From contig JAATVJ010000360.1 in assembly GCA_014523515.1 (NCBI GenBank), positions 1 to 10,446 on the forward strand: DNA of 10,446 nt. The letters are read 5' to 3'. Source of the stretch: Nitrososphaerales archaeon TH1177. Its GTDB lineage: Archaea > Thermoproteota > Nitrososphaeria > Nitrososphaerales > Nitrososphaeraceae. This document shows positions 1 to 6,161 of this stretch, piece after piece. The notes below the pieces were generated by a model. That model saw only the letters and a list, made by a program, of their open reading frames with translations, did not search any database and had not been told where the DNA came from. A program made the translations under genes and the position numbers. Position 1 is the first letter of the stretch. Each line of letters starts with the position of its first letter.

Positions 1-142
1 CACCTTGACCTACTTGTTCCAGAAATTCCTTTCCGTAATCAATTGCTTTTTCATGAGAAGTATTAGCTTCTACAATAACATCAAAATGCATTATTCTTCC
101 ATCTTTTTTTGTTACATATGTATCATAAACTGCACATTCCAT
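1..142 (-). CDS. DUF2024 family protein, 5' part (runs off left edge)
   Basis: Reading the minus strand from an ATG at 142 gives an open frame of 47 codons to the window edge, beginning MECAVYDTYVTKKDGRIMHF and continuing FDVIVEAN...AIDYGKEFLEQVGQG. The A-V-Y-D-T-Y-V-x-K-K-D-G-x-x-M-H-F-D pattern followed by a Y-G-K-E-F/Y-L segment is the N-terminal signature of DUF2024, small proteins of about 80-90 residues with no established biochemical role. The missing part should hold the rest of the domain, including the Cys/His segment I recall near its end. An AT-rich TATA-like element lies about 26 bases before the ATG, consistent with a leaderless archaeal transcript. The start is well fixed because the family normally begins within a few residues of the VYDTYV motif. 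Family assignment is from recalled conserved sequence. Confidence 0.8.
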   Translation of the reverse strand, partial: MECAVYDTYVTKKDGRIMHFDVIVEANTSHEKAIDYGKEFLEQVGQG

Positions 143-163
143 AGAAAGAATATTTATTTAGTA

Positions 164-171
164 ATATTTAT
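164..171 (-). promoter_or_regulatory. Candidate TATA box for the DUF2024 gene
   Basis: On the minus strand this reads ATAAATAT, centred about 26 bases before the ATG at 142, which suits a leaderless archaeal transcript. The surrounding DNA is so AT-rich that chance occurrence is likely; only the spacing supports the call. Confidence 0.3.
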
Positions 172-296
172 TCTATTCACTAAATTTCTTTTTTAATGTT
201 CATATCTAATAAATCTTTATAATAATTAAAAACAAATAAATAAGTAATAATAAAGTAATGTTTATTCTTCATAAAACCGAGGTTTAGTTTGCTGTT

Positions 297-587
297 ATGA
301 AATCAAAAAAGGAAATTCGCAATAAAGAAAATGTAGAAAGACTTGAGAGTACAATTGCAACTTTGGAATCATTTAAGGAGAATAAGGATCTGCCACGAGC
401 TATACGGAATCAAATAAAAGATATATATGATATTTTAAAAGAGGAAAAAAATGGTAGTATATCTGTTAGAGCCGCTAATGCAGTTAGTATGCTAGATAGC
501 TTAACACAAAATAGACATATGGAATCACATATTAGAACAACTCTCTGGCAAGTAGTTTCAAAATTAGAAAGTATAAGAGAATCATAA
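297..587 (+). CDS. UPF0147 family protein
   Basis: A 96-residue, Lys/Glu-rich, all-helical protein with no signal peptide or membrane segment. It matches the archaeal UPF0147 family: a first helix with LESTIATLESFKENKDLPR followed by AIRNQIKD, then the segment ISVRAANAVSMLDSLTQ, and the characteristic C-terminal pattern H-I-R-T-x-x-W-x-V-V-S-x-L-E-S-I-R. Its length is close to the family norm of roughly 85-95. The family is conserved across archaea but has no established function; the helical repeat character suggests a small scaffold or binding protein. A GAGGT element lies at 279-283, 13 bases before the ATG, further away than usual, so translation may be leaderless or weakly SD-assisted. 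The gene precedes csl4 on the same strand but 274 bases separate them, so co-transcription is uncertain. Confidence 0.85.
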   Translation: MKSKKEIRNKENVERLESTIATLESFKENKDLPRAIRNQIKDIYDILKEEKNGSISVRAANAVSMLDSLTQNRHMESHIRTTLWQVVSKLESIRES

Positions 588-631
588 AACGAGCATTTAC
601 CTATGACTTTCTATTAAATAATAAATAAAAA

Positions 632-772
632 TTGATCAAATTTTTAAACTTCAATAATATAAAAAAAGAATTAAAAAAAAATAATTTGAGATTGATTTTT
701 GCTGCTGGAATTAGTTTAGTATTGGTTGGAATTATTTTAATTATTTTAATATATCAATTGCTATTAAATTAA
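632..772 (+). CDS. Possible membrane microprotein (46 aa or shorter, TTG start)
   Basis: Between the UPF0147 gene and csl4 there is an open frame closed by a stop at 626-628 and ending with TAA at 770-772. It encodes a basic Asn/Lys-rich N-terminus (KKELKKNNLR) followed by an unbroken hydrophobic helix of about 22 residues containing FAAGISLVLVGIILIILIYQ and a short tail LLLN. No ATG exists in frame. Candidate starts are TTG at 632 (46 aa), 686 (28 aa) or 692. An AT-rich TATA-like stretch at 656-664 sits about 26 bases before TTG 686, so the shorter form is possible. The positive-inside charge pattern followed by a clean transmembrane helix is what a single-pass microprotein looks like, but AT-rich intergenic DNA readily yields hydrophobic frames. 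I recognise no family. Confidence 0.4.
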   Translation: MIKFLNFNNIKKELKKNNLRLIFAAGISLVLVGIILIILIYQLLLN

Positions 773-830
773 ATCTCTCAACAATAATTTTATATAATTT
801 CATCTAGTTTGACTAACTAAAAAATAACAA

Positions 831-838
831 TTATAACT
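831..838 (+). promoter_or_regulatory. Candidate TATA box for csl4
   Basis: TTATAACT is centred about 27 bases before the csl4 ATG, the spacing for a leaderless archaeal transcript. There is no Shine-Dalgarno element directly before that ATG, which fits. Low certainty because of base composition. Confidence 0.3.
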
Positions 839-861
839 TTAAGATATAAACAATTCTTTAA

Positions 862-1479
862 ATGAGTAAAAAAAAATCAAATTATACTATGATAATTCCT
901 GGTGAACATGTTGCGTTTATAGAAGAATTTGAAAGTGGCAAAAACACTTTTGTTTTAGATGGTTCTATAAGATCACTGGGTTTAGGAATCAAAGAGTGTG
1001 ATTTTAAAAAGAGACAAGTAACAATAGAAAGAAAGAAACAAGCAAACTTTCCACAAATAGGTGATATTATAATAGGATATATCGAAATGTTATTTGGTAG
1101 TATGATTTCTATCCGTATTCTATATCTCAATAATAAAAAATTTGATTCAGGTCTATCGGCTATTGCATCTACAAGGATAGTATCAGAATCAGGAGGATGG
1201 AATCATAGGAGAGATAGAGGCGAGAGAAGAGTCAAGTTCGTCTATAGAGTTGGAGATATAGTAAGAGGAAGAATCTTTAGCCTATTGAATTCTTCTGCTC
1301 ATGCTACTATAAGCGATAAAGATCTTGGTATAGTCTATTGTATATGTTATATCTGCGGAGGTGATACTGTGAAATTAAATAATACAGTTAAATGTATTGA
1401 ATGTGGAATGATGGAAGAAAAAAAACTAGCATCAGATTTTGGTAAAGAAATATTATTAGCATTAGAAAAACCAAGATAA
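862..1479 (+). CDS. csl4: Exosome complex RNA-binding protein Csl4
   Basis: A 205-residue soluble protein matching archaeal Csl4, one of the two cap subunits (with Rrp4) that sit on the Rrp41/Rrp42 hexameric ring of the RNA exosome, bind RNA and help recruit DnaG. Three parts are visible: an N-terminal domain with the P-G-E motif (PGEHVAFIEEFESGKNTF, residues 13-30); a central S1 fold (about 64-155) beginning PQIGDIIIGYIE and containing the late strand VGDIVRGRIFSL and HATISDKDLGIVYC; and a C-terminal zinc ribbon with C162-x2-C165 and C178-x2-C181, with an additional C160. The length is slightly above the common 180-200 range. Residues 106-127 (SESGGWNHRRDRGERRVKFV) form the polar loop between S1 strands seen in this family. 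No frameshift or missing domain is apparent, and the zinc ligands are intact. Confidence 0.92.
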   Translation: MSKKKSNYTMIIPGEHVAFIEEFESGKNTFVLDGSIRSLGLGIKECDFKKRQVTIERKKQANFPQIGDIIIGYIEMLFGSMISIRILYLNNKKFDSGLSAIASTRIVSESGGWNHRRDRGERRVKFVYRVGDIVRGRIFSLLNSSAHATISDKDLGIVYCICYICGGDTVKLNNTVKCIECGMMEEKKLASDFGKEILLALEKPR

Positions 1480-1520
1480 TGACATGTCTAATTATTTGAA
1501 AAATGGTTATTATTGTTATT

Positions 1521-1569
1521 ATTTTTTAATAGATCCTAAATTTATTTTATTTTCTTATCAACTTTTTTT
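1521..1569 (+). terminator. T-rich termination region after csl4
   Basis: Two runs of thymines (1522-1527 and 1563-1569) follow the csl4 stop within 90 bases. Archaeal RNA polymerase commonly terminates on T-runs without a hairpin. Called from composition only. Confidence 0.35.
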
Positions 1570-1640
1570 GGTAAAACAGATTATAGGATATTATGGTAAT
1601 TTTCTGAAAGTGAAACAAGAAAGTTATTTGACTAATTTTT

Positions 1641-1646
1641 GGTGAG
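1641..1646 (+). promoter_or_regulatory. Ribosome binding site of the LamG/discoidin gene
   Basis: GGTGAG ends six bases before the ATG at 1653; GGTGA complements the conserved 3' end of archaeal 16S rRNA (ATCACCTCC). This supports the chosen start and implies a leadered transcript, unlike several neighbours that look leaderless. Confidence 0.55.
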
Positions 1647-1652
1647 AAGATA

Positions 1653-3941
1653 ATGACAACAAATTATAAAACGTATGAAAATAAAACGACTAAATCAATT
1701 TTTATTGTATTTTTAATATCATCTATCTTTATTTTGTCAAATATTTATCAAATAAATAATGTAGAAGCTCAAATTGGAAAATTCGGAACTTTTACTGGTG
1801 ACAATTTTCAATATGTAAAAGATTCAGAAGCATTTCGATTAGACCAATTTTCAATTGCTGGTTGGTTTAAAACCAGTAATACTGATCCTACTGTTTCTTT
1901 TCTAGTTAATAAAGGTGGTTTTGGATCCGAAGCCCAAGGTGAAAACATGAACTATGGGATGTGGATAACTTATCTTGGTCACCTTCAAGCCGGATTTGAA
2001 GCAACAGATTCCTCTAATTATTTTGTTACCTCTAAAAATCCAGTGAATGATAACAAATGGCATTATGCTACAGTAACCTATGATGGTTCAATACTGAAGT
2101 TGTTTGTGGACGGTGTCCTAGATGCTAGTATAAATACTAATAATTCCAAACCTGATAATACAGCACAAAACAGAATTGCTATTGCTGCAAATTCTCTCTA
2201 TAAAGATAAATTATATGTGGGTGACATAGATGAAGTTCGTATTTGGAATAAGGCACTCACTACTGCCGAGGTGTATGATGCATATACACAAAATAAATTC
2301 AATTTAGATGGCCAATTAGTATTTGTGTCATTTGGTGATAATACATCTTGTAAACCCGAAAAGGCTGTTGATGTTCATTCCATAGGGAATAATGCCAATC
2401 ATGCCGAGCTTAATACGATTGATAGTAATTCATCTACACATTGGTCAAAATATGGACTTGATTCTTGGATTGAATTAGATTTGGGTAGTGAAAAGGAGAT
2501 ATGTGATATTGATATATCGTGGTATAAAGGGGATTTAAGAGAATATAAATTCACTATATCTGCATCTTCTGATGGTGAAATTTTCAGTAATCTCTTTTCT
2601 GGAACTAGCAGTGGTCTTGCTAATGGACCAGAAAAATTCGATATTCCTGATATTAAAACTCGATTTCTTAAAATCACTGTTAATGATAATTCTATGAATA
2701 ATTGGTCAAGCATATCTGAGATTGATATTAATAATCCATTTGTTCCTGGTTCTCCTTCACCCTGTGCATCATTGAATATTCCTGCCGATCATGTTTCATC
2801 AATAGGTAATTCTCTAGCTAATCCTGAAGAAAATTCAATAGATAATGATATTTCTACAAAATGGTCTAATTTAGGATTAGGATCATGGTTACAGCTTGAT
2901 CTTGGACAAGAAAAACAAATATGTGATATTGGTATTTCTTGGTATAAAGGAGATATTCGTGATATTGATTTCATAATTTCTGTATCATCAGAAGGAGATG
3001 ATTTTAGGCAGATATATTCAAGCACTAATAGTCATACTACAGACGCCATTGAAGTTTATGATATCCCTGATACAGTTGGTAAATATCTTAGAATTACTGT
3101 TACTGGAAATAGTATGAATGATTGGGCTAGTATCAATGAAATTGATATATTTGCCAAACCGATTCAAATAGAGTCACTGACATCGACATCACTAAATATT
3201 ATAACTCAAGTCATCAATAATAATGGCGGGAACAAACAAACTAAAGATTTTGTTGTATTAGTTAATGGTACACAGCCAACTCCAAATTCATTTCCTGGTA
3301 ATCCTGATGGACAATATGTATCTATACAACCAGGAAACTATGAAATTCAAATAAAGAACTTTACTGAATATGAAACTACTTTATCAGCTGGATGTAAAGG
3401 TACAATAGGTTCAGGGGAAAACAGAGATTGTGTAATTACATTAGATGATATAGATCCTGCAAATGTATCTAGTGAATTAACAAATACCATTGATCTTCCA
3501 CCAACAGCTAATAACCTTTCAACAATAACAGCTAATAACCTTTCAACAATAACAGCTAATAGATCTATAGATGATAGTAATATTAATAACAATGGAAAGC
3601 TAAAATCACTATCTAGGGAACCGACCTTAAATGTTTTATTAGAAGTAATAAATATTCATGGTGGAAATAAAAAGCCATTAGATTTTATAATAACAGTCAA
3701 AGGAGAGAATGCTGAACCTAGTTCATTTACAGGCAGTAATAGCTTCCAAAAAGTAACCATACAGACAGGCAGCTATGACGTTCAGATTAATAATACATTT
3801 AGTTATGAGATAAATAGAATTTCTGGATGTACAGGAGTAATAGAAAGAACAGACAAAACATGTATAATAGAATTAATTGATACTCCTAAACTTTCAAATA
3901 ATACTGAAATAAGTTCTACTTCTAAAGATATAACACAATAA
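1653..3941 (+). CDS. Secreted LamG / double-discoidin (F5/8C) surface protein
   Basis: A 762-residue exported protein. Residues 1-40 form a signal peptide: basic region with K11, K14, hydrophobic core 15-33, and a likely cut in VEA|Q. Residues 41-225 resemble a LamG/concanavalin-like domain (FSIAGWFK near 66, KWHYATVTYDG at 135-145, LKLFVDGVLD, ending VGDIDEVRIWNKAL). Residues 233-360 and 371-500 are two F5/8 type C-like domains, each with S-W-(I/L)-x-L-D-L-G-x-E-K-x-I-C-D-I-x-I-S-W-Y-K-G-D and two cysteines (C233/C284; C371/C424). Residues 511-599 and 658-743 are two copies of a beta module beginning LN(I/V)...V(I)N..GGNK and ending in a Cys pair (C581/C593; C726/C737), similar to prealbumin-like modules. 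No C-terminal membrane anchor or sorting signal is visible, so it is either released or held by non-covalent contacts. Many N-x-S/T sequons suggest glycosylation. LamG and F5/8C domains usually bind carbohydrates; an adhesin or matrix role is inferred. No catalytic domain is seen. Confidence 0.85.
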   Translation: MTTNYKTYENKTTKSIFIVFLISSIFILSNIYQINNVEAQIGKFGTFTGDNFQYVKDSEAFRLDQFSIAGWFKTSNTDPTVSFLVNKGGFGSEAQGENMNYGMWITYLGHLQAGFEATDSSNYFVTSKNPVNDNKWHYATVTYDGSILKLFVDGVLDASINTNNSKPDNTAQNRIAIAANSLYKDKLYVGDIDEVRIWNKALTTAEVYDAYTQNKFNLDGQLVFVSFGDNTSCKPEKAVDVHSIGNNANHAELNTIDSNSSTHWSKYGLDSWIELDLGSEKEICDIDISWYKGDLREYKFTISASSDGEIFSNLFSGTSSGLANGPEKFDIPDIKTRFLKITVNDNSMNNWSSISEIDINNPFVPGSPSPCASLNIPADHVSSIGNSLANPEENSIDNDISTKWSNLGLGSWLQLDLGQEKQICDIGISWYKGDIRDIDFIISVSSEGDDFRQIYSSTNSHTTDAIEVYDIPDTVGKYLRITVTGNSMNDWASINEIDIFAKPIQIESLTSTSLNIITQVINNNGGNKQTKDFVVLVNGTQPTPNSFPGNPDGQYVSIQPGNYEIQIKNFTEYETTLSAGCKGTIGSGENRDCVITLDDIDPANVSSELTNTIDLPPTANNLSTITANNLSTITANRSIDDSNINNNGKLKSLSREPTLNVLLEVINIHGGNKKPLDFIITVKGENAEPSSFTGSNSFQKVTIQTGSYDVQINNTFSYEINRISGCTGVIERTDKTCIIELIDTPKLSNNTEISSTSKDITQ
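2349..3152 (+). repeat. Tandem duplication of a discoidin (F5/8C) module
   Basis: The two modules (2349-2732 and 2763-3152) are clearly related at protein level, sharing the block around ICDI-x-ISWYKGD and the closing SMN(N/D)W-(S/A)-SI-x-EIDI. At the DNA level they have diverged at many third positions, so this is an old in-gene duplication rather than a recent one. Confidence 0.8.
3183..3881 (+). repeat. Two copies of a C-terminal beta module in the same gene
   Basis: Modules at 3183-3449 and 3624-3881 share the order: LN-x(5)-V-I-N, GGNK, a D-F-(V/I) strand, an S-F-x-G-(N/S) turn, V-(S/T)-I-Q-x-G-x-Y-(E/D)-(I/V)-Q-I, then G-C and a C-(V/I)-I near the end. They are separated by a polar Asn/Ser/Thr linker. 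Confidence 0.7.
3504..3561 (+). repeat. 24-bp direct repeat (two copies plus a 10-bp partial) in the linker
   Basis: A 24-base unit beginning acagctaataacc occurs exactly at 3504-3527 and 3528-3551, with its first 10 bases repeated again at 3552-3561. It is a multiple of three, adding A-N-N-L-S-T-I-T type octapeptides to the linker between the two C-terminal modules without shifting the frame. Confidence 0.9.
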
Positions 3942-3958
3942 ATCGAAAAACAAATTTA

Positions 3959-3973
3959 ATTTTTTTATTTTTG
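3959..3973 (+). terminator. T-run terminator after the LamG/discoidin gene
   Basis: A thymine run at 3960-3966 followed by A and five more T begins about 18 bases after the stop codon, typical of archaeal U-tract termination. No strong hairpin precedes it. Confidence 0.45.
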
Positions 3974-4125
3974 TTTCTTCCTTAGGTAACTAAATGGATT
4001 ATTTTCTAATTTTATTATATCTTTTACAAGTTGTTTCTATTAGAAAAAGATTTTATATTATTATAGTAATATTAGATATAAGTTTCATCCAGAGTGTATT
4101 AATACTTAAAAATATAAGATCGGTC

Positions 4126-4130
4126 GAGGT
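4126..4130 (+). promoter_or_regulatory. Ribosome binding site of the repeat-bearing secreted protein
   Basis: GAGGT lies six bases before the ATG at 4137 and twelve before a second in-frame ATG at 4143, so it favours the first. An AT-rich stretch around 4101-4117 could hold the TATA box. Confidence 0.55.
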
Positions 4131-4136
4131 AAAAAT

Positions 4137-4829
4137 ATGCAAATGAAATTGAGATTTTTGATATTGTATAGTTTAATTTTATTGGTGTTTGTAAATAGCA
4201 GTCATCAATTCTTAAACTTAGTTTATGCACAATCAAATAATGTTTCCGATGCAACAAATATTGATACAGAAATAAATGATCTTTTAAATAAAATAGGAAG
4301 AGGAAATATAATAGATAGTACAATTGATTCATTAATGCAAGGTATGGGTTCATCACTTCCACCAAGTTCTTCTCCAAATTCATCACTTCCACCAAGTTCT
4401 TCTCCAAATTCATCACTTCCACCAAGTTCTTCTCCAAATTCATCACTTCCACCAAGTTCTTCTCCAAATTCATCTCCAATACCTAATACATCAAGTGATA
4501 TTAAAAACGAAATTATCTCTATTTTAAAGAATCAAGATTCTAGTACTTCTACCGCTACAATTAGCCAGTCAAAAAATCAAGATATGAAATATTTTGCTAA
4601 AATTGTAGATAAAAATAGTAAAAACGAAAATATCATTTCTAGTAATTCTTTAACAGAATTTAATAATGATTTATTAAAATTTTGTCTTGAATCCGGAATC
4701 GATTATTATTCTTGTAGTTCTATTATTCAAGATTCATTACAAGCCGCTCAATTCACTAACTCTTACATGGGACCAGCAAAAGTAAATACTGATCTCATTG
4801 GGTACTCATTGGAATTAAAAATAAGATAG
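4137..4829 (+). CDS. Exported protein with four exact SSLPPSSSPN repeats
   Basis: A 230-residue protein I cannot assign to a family. Residues 1-31 form a signal peptide with basic K4/R6, hydrophobic core about 7-20 and a likely cut in VYA|Q. Residues 32-70 are polar and probably helical (DTEINDLLNKIGRGNIIDS). Residues 72-111 are four identical copies of SSLPPSSSPN, then a Pro/Ser/Asn stretch to about 120, which should form an extended, flexible, likely O-glycosylated stalk. Residues 121-230 are a Lys/Asn/Ser-rich region with a compact end (LLKFCLESGIDYYSCSSII) carrying the only two cysteines, C183 and C193, which could pair. No C-terminal anchor is visible. It lies 195 bases after the LamG/discoidin gene on the same strand, with its own ribosome site and an intervening T-run, so separate transcription is likely. 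Both neighbours have signal peptides ending in A|Q, so they are probably exported by the same route. Confidence 0.8.
   Translation: MQMKLRFLILYSLILLVFVNSSHQFLNLVYAQSNNVSDATNIDTEINDLLNKIGRGNIIDSTIDSLMQGMGSSLPPSSSPNSSLPPSSSPNSSLPPSSSPNSSLPPSSSPNSSPIPNTSSDIKNEIISILKNQDSSTSTATISQSKNQDMKYFAKIVDKNSKNENIISSNSLTEFNNDLLKFCLESGIDYYSCSSIIQDSLQAAQFTNSYMGPAKVNTDLIGYSLELKIR
4350..4469 (+). repeat. Four perfect 30-bp tandem repeats inside the secreted gene
   Basis: Units at 4350-4379, 4380-4409, 4410-4439 and 4440-4469 are identical base for base, starting tcatcacttccacc. The next five bases after the array restart the unit before it diverges. Thirty bases keep the frame, so copy number changes would lengthen or shorten the stalk by ten residues. 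Total identity, including third codon positions, implies recent expansion or ongoing homogenisation. There are no spacers, so it is not a CRISPR array. Confidence 0.97.
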
Positions 4830-4830
4830 T

Positions 4831-4851
4831 TCTTTTTTATAAAATAAAAGA
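4831..4851. terminator. AT-only hairpin in the convergent gap, candidate two-way terminator
   Basis: Between the convergent stops at 4829 and 4867 lies tctttt (4831-4836) matched by aaaaga (4846-4851). It gives a T-run on the plus strand (4833-4838) and one on the minus strand, so it could end both transcripts. Stem stability is low. Confidence 0.4.
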
Positions 4852-4866
4852 AATTTACTTAGTATT

Positions 4867-5250
4867 TCACATAGCAATAAGCTTTACATGTTCTAATTTT
4901 TTATTAGCTTGAAATTTTTTAGTCATATTCTTTATTAATTCTGCATCTCCTTTTAATAAAAATAATTCTATGCATCTATCTTGGTCTATTTTGCTATGTA
5001 TATGAGTGGTCACAATTTCCTCAAAATCATGTCTCATATTTGTAACTTGATCATCGTCTCTTTCTTGATGAATAATTAATAATAAAGCAGCTAATGTTCC
5101 CTGTAATGTATCTCTTTCTTTTTGTTCTGCTATTATATTTCTTAATCCTGCTCTTACAATTTCAGATCTTCCAGAAAACCCAAGATTCTTTTGTAATTTA
5201 TCAATGTCATTAATAATATCTTCATTTAGTGAAATACTTACTATAGGCAA
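4867..5250 (-). CDS. NikR-like ribbon-helix-helix metalloregulator
   Basis: A 127-residue protein with the two-domain plan of NikR. Residues 1-42 form a ribbon-helix-helix DNA-binding domain (VSISLNEDIINDIDKL, then GFSGRSEIVRAGLRNII, with the S/R-S-E-x-x-R-x-G-(L/I)-R motif). Residues 50-127 resemble the ACT-like metal-sensing domain, with C-I-E-(L/I)-(F)-(L/V)-L-K-G-D and HVKLIAM at the end. Aligned without gaps to E. coli NikR ligands H76, H87, H89 and C95 (recalled), H74, H85 and C93 are kept, while position 87 is Lys and an extra His is at 83. It may therefore bind a metal with altered geometry or specificity. The start is TTG: no ATG or GTG occurs in frame upstream, and a TATA box lies 26 bases before the TTG. 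The gene sits downstream of the PHP gene on the same strand but with its own promoter. Its targets are unknown; the metal ABC importer 3.6 kb away is one candidate. Confidence 0.8.
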   Translation of the reverse strand: MPIVSISLNEDIINDIDKLQKNLGFSGRSEIVRAGLRNIIAEQKERDTLQGTLAALLLIIHQERDDDQVTNMRHDFEEIVTTHIHSKIDQDRCIELFLLKGDAELIKNMTKKFQANKKLEHVKLIAM

Positions 5251-5272
5251 TAGCGAGTTAATGATGTAAGAG

Positions 5273-5280
5273 ATATAAAA
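5273..5280 (-). promoter_or_regulatory. TATA box of the NikR-like gene
   Basis: On the minus strand this reads TTTTATAT, centred 26 bases before the TTG start at 5250, almost ideal spacing for a leaderless archaeal promoter. It is the best-placed promoter in the window and also supports the unusual start codon. Confidence 0.55.
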
Positions 5281-5306
5281 TTTTATGGTTAAACTGGTTT
5301 GATATA

Positions 5307-5337
5307 TTAAAAAGCAATATTATTCTTTTATATTGTT
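5307..5337 (-). terminator. Hairpin plus T-run after the PHP gene
   Basis: On the minus strand an 8-bp stem (aacaatat / atattgct with one G-T pair; arms 5330-5337 and 5313-5320) with a 9-base loop is followed directly by TTTTT (5309-5313). It lies 20-50 bases past the PHP stop codon and just ahead of the NikR-like promoter, so it probably separates the two transcription units. Confidence 0.45.
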
Positions 5338-5357
5338 AAATAAAAATTGTATTATTT

Positions 5358-5975
5358 TTATGCAATTAATTTAATCAACTTCATTATAGACTCATAATTC
5401 CCTATTTCATTCAGTGAATGTGCATCACTACCTAAATGAAATTTTACTCCATTTTTACTAAATATTTTTATCCAATTTTCTGGAGGTCTCTTATATTTTG
5501 CATTGACTTCTACTATTTTTCCATTTTTATTAATAAGTTTTGCAAATTCTTCTATTTCTTTTGTATCTAACTGAAATGAGGATTCTGGAGCTAAATGGCC
5601 TATCACATTTATGTATTTATTTTCAATTGCTCTCTTTAATGCATTTGTCCAAATGATTTTATCATAATATCTCGTATGAAAACTTGCAATAATAAAATAA
5701 TCTCTAGCAATATCATCTCTACAATCAATATTTCCATTACACATTATCTTTGCTTCAAATCCTGTTACTACTTTCACTTTTGTTTTTCCTTTATATTCTG
5801 AAATTTCATTTAAATATTCTGAGATCCATTCAGAGGTTTTCCTTACATGTTCTGTTAGAGCAATCAGTTCTAAACCTTTTCGTTCTGCTTCTTTTATTAT
5901 ATTTTTAACTGTAAGGTTTGATGCTGAATGATCATTATAGTTAGTATGAATATGATAGTCTTCTTTTAAATTCAT
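5358..5975 (-). CDS. PHP-domain metal-dependent phosphoesterase
   Basis: A 205-residue protein of the PHP superfamily (histidinol-phosphatase and DNA polymerase PHP-type hydrolases), trinuclear metal enzymes that cleave phosphoesters. With ATG 5975 as residue 1, the expected ligands are all present: H8-x-H10 (DYHIHTNYNDHS), H43 (ALTEHVRK), E74 (VTGFEAKI), H100 (ASFHTRYY), H127 (VIGHLAPE) and D184-x-H186 (LGSDAHSL). The spacing is that of a complete, small stand-alone PHP enzyme with no polymerase, helix-hairpin-helix or membrane part. The frame could extend to TTG 5987, but a TATATATA box at 6006-6013 would put the transcript start near 5983, inside that extension, so ATG is preferred. The substrate is unknown; the divergent ATP-grasp gene suggests a small-molecule or sugar-phosphate pathway rather than histidine synthesis, as no his genes are nearby. 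Confidence 0.85.
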   Translation of the reverse strand: MNLKEDYHIHTNYNDHSASNLTVKNIIKEAERKGLELIALTEHVRKTSEWISEYLNEISEYKGKTKVKVVTGFEAKIMCNGNIDCRDDIARDYFIIASFHTRYYDKIIWTNALKRAIENKYINVIGHLAPESSFQLDTKEIEEFAKLINKNGKIVEVNAKYKRPPENWIKIFSKNGVKFHLGSDAHSLNEIGNYESIMKLIKLIA

Positions 5976-6005
5976 AAACTCTATCAAATATGTGGTTTAT
6001 AATAA

Positions 6006-6013
6006 TATATATA
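6006..6013 (-). promoter_or_regulatory. TATA box of the PHP gene
   Basis: TATATATA centred about 34 bases before ATG 5975, predicting a transcript start about eight bases ahead of that ATG. It shares a 186-bp divergent promoter region with the ATP-grasp gene. Confidence 0.4.
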
Positions 6014-6128
6014 ATCTCTATCCATTAATAAAACAACATTGACAGTTTTGTTCAATTCAAAAATTATTCATGTTATGTCAATTTAAAGATTAGATAAATT
6101 AATTATCTTCAATACAGAAAAGTGTAAA

Positions 6129-6136
6129 TTATAATT
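6129..6136 (+). promoter_or_regulatory. Candidate TATA box for the ATP-grasp gene
   Basis: TTATAATT is centred about 29 bases before ATG 6162. The alternative TTG at 6138 would fall only a few bases after it, so this element favours the ATG start. Composition makes chance matches common. Confidence 0.35.
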
Positions 6137-6161
6137 ATTGTTACATTATCAACTATTATTG

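Noticed and set aside
5..196. Plus-strand frame of 63 residues at the left edge
   Set aside because: It overlaps the DUF2024 gene in antisense and the predicted peptide is an artefact-like Phe/Ile/Tyr-rich sequence.
2399..3592. Three minus-strand frames opposite the LamG/discoidin gene
   Set aside because: They lie within the strongly supported plus-strand gene and mirror its repeated modules, which explains their similarity to each other.
4350..4469. Possible CRISPR array
   Set aside because: The 30-bp units are directly adjacent with no spacers, lie inside a coding frame, and no cas gene is present.
4099..4479. Minus-strand open frame with repeated MNLEKNLVEV units
   Set aside because: It is the antisense reading of the 30-bp repeats in the secreted gene. 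The repeats keep all frames open, and the rest of the frame lacks a recognisable domain.
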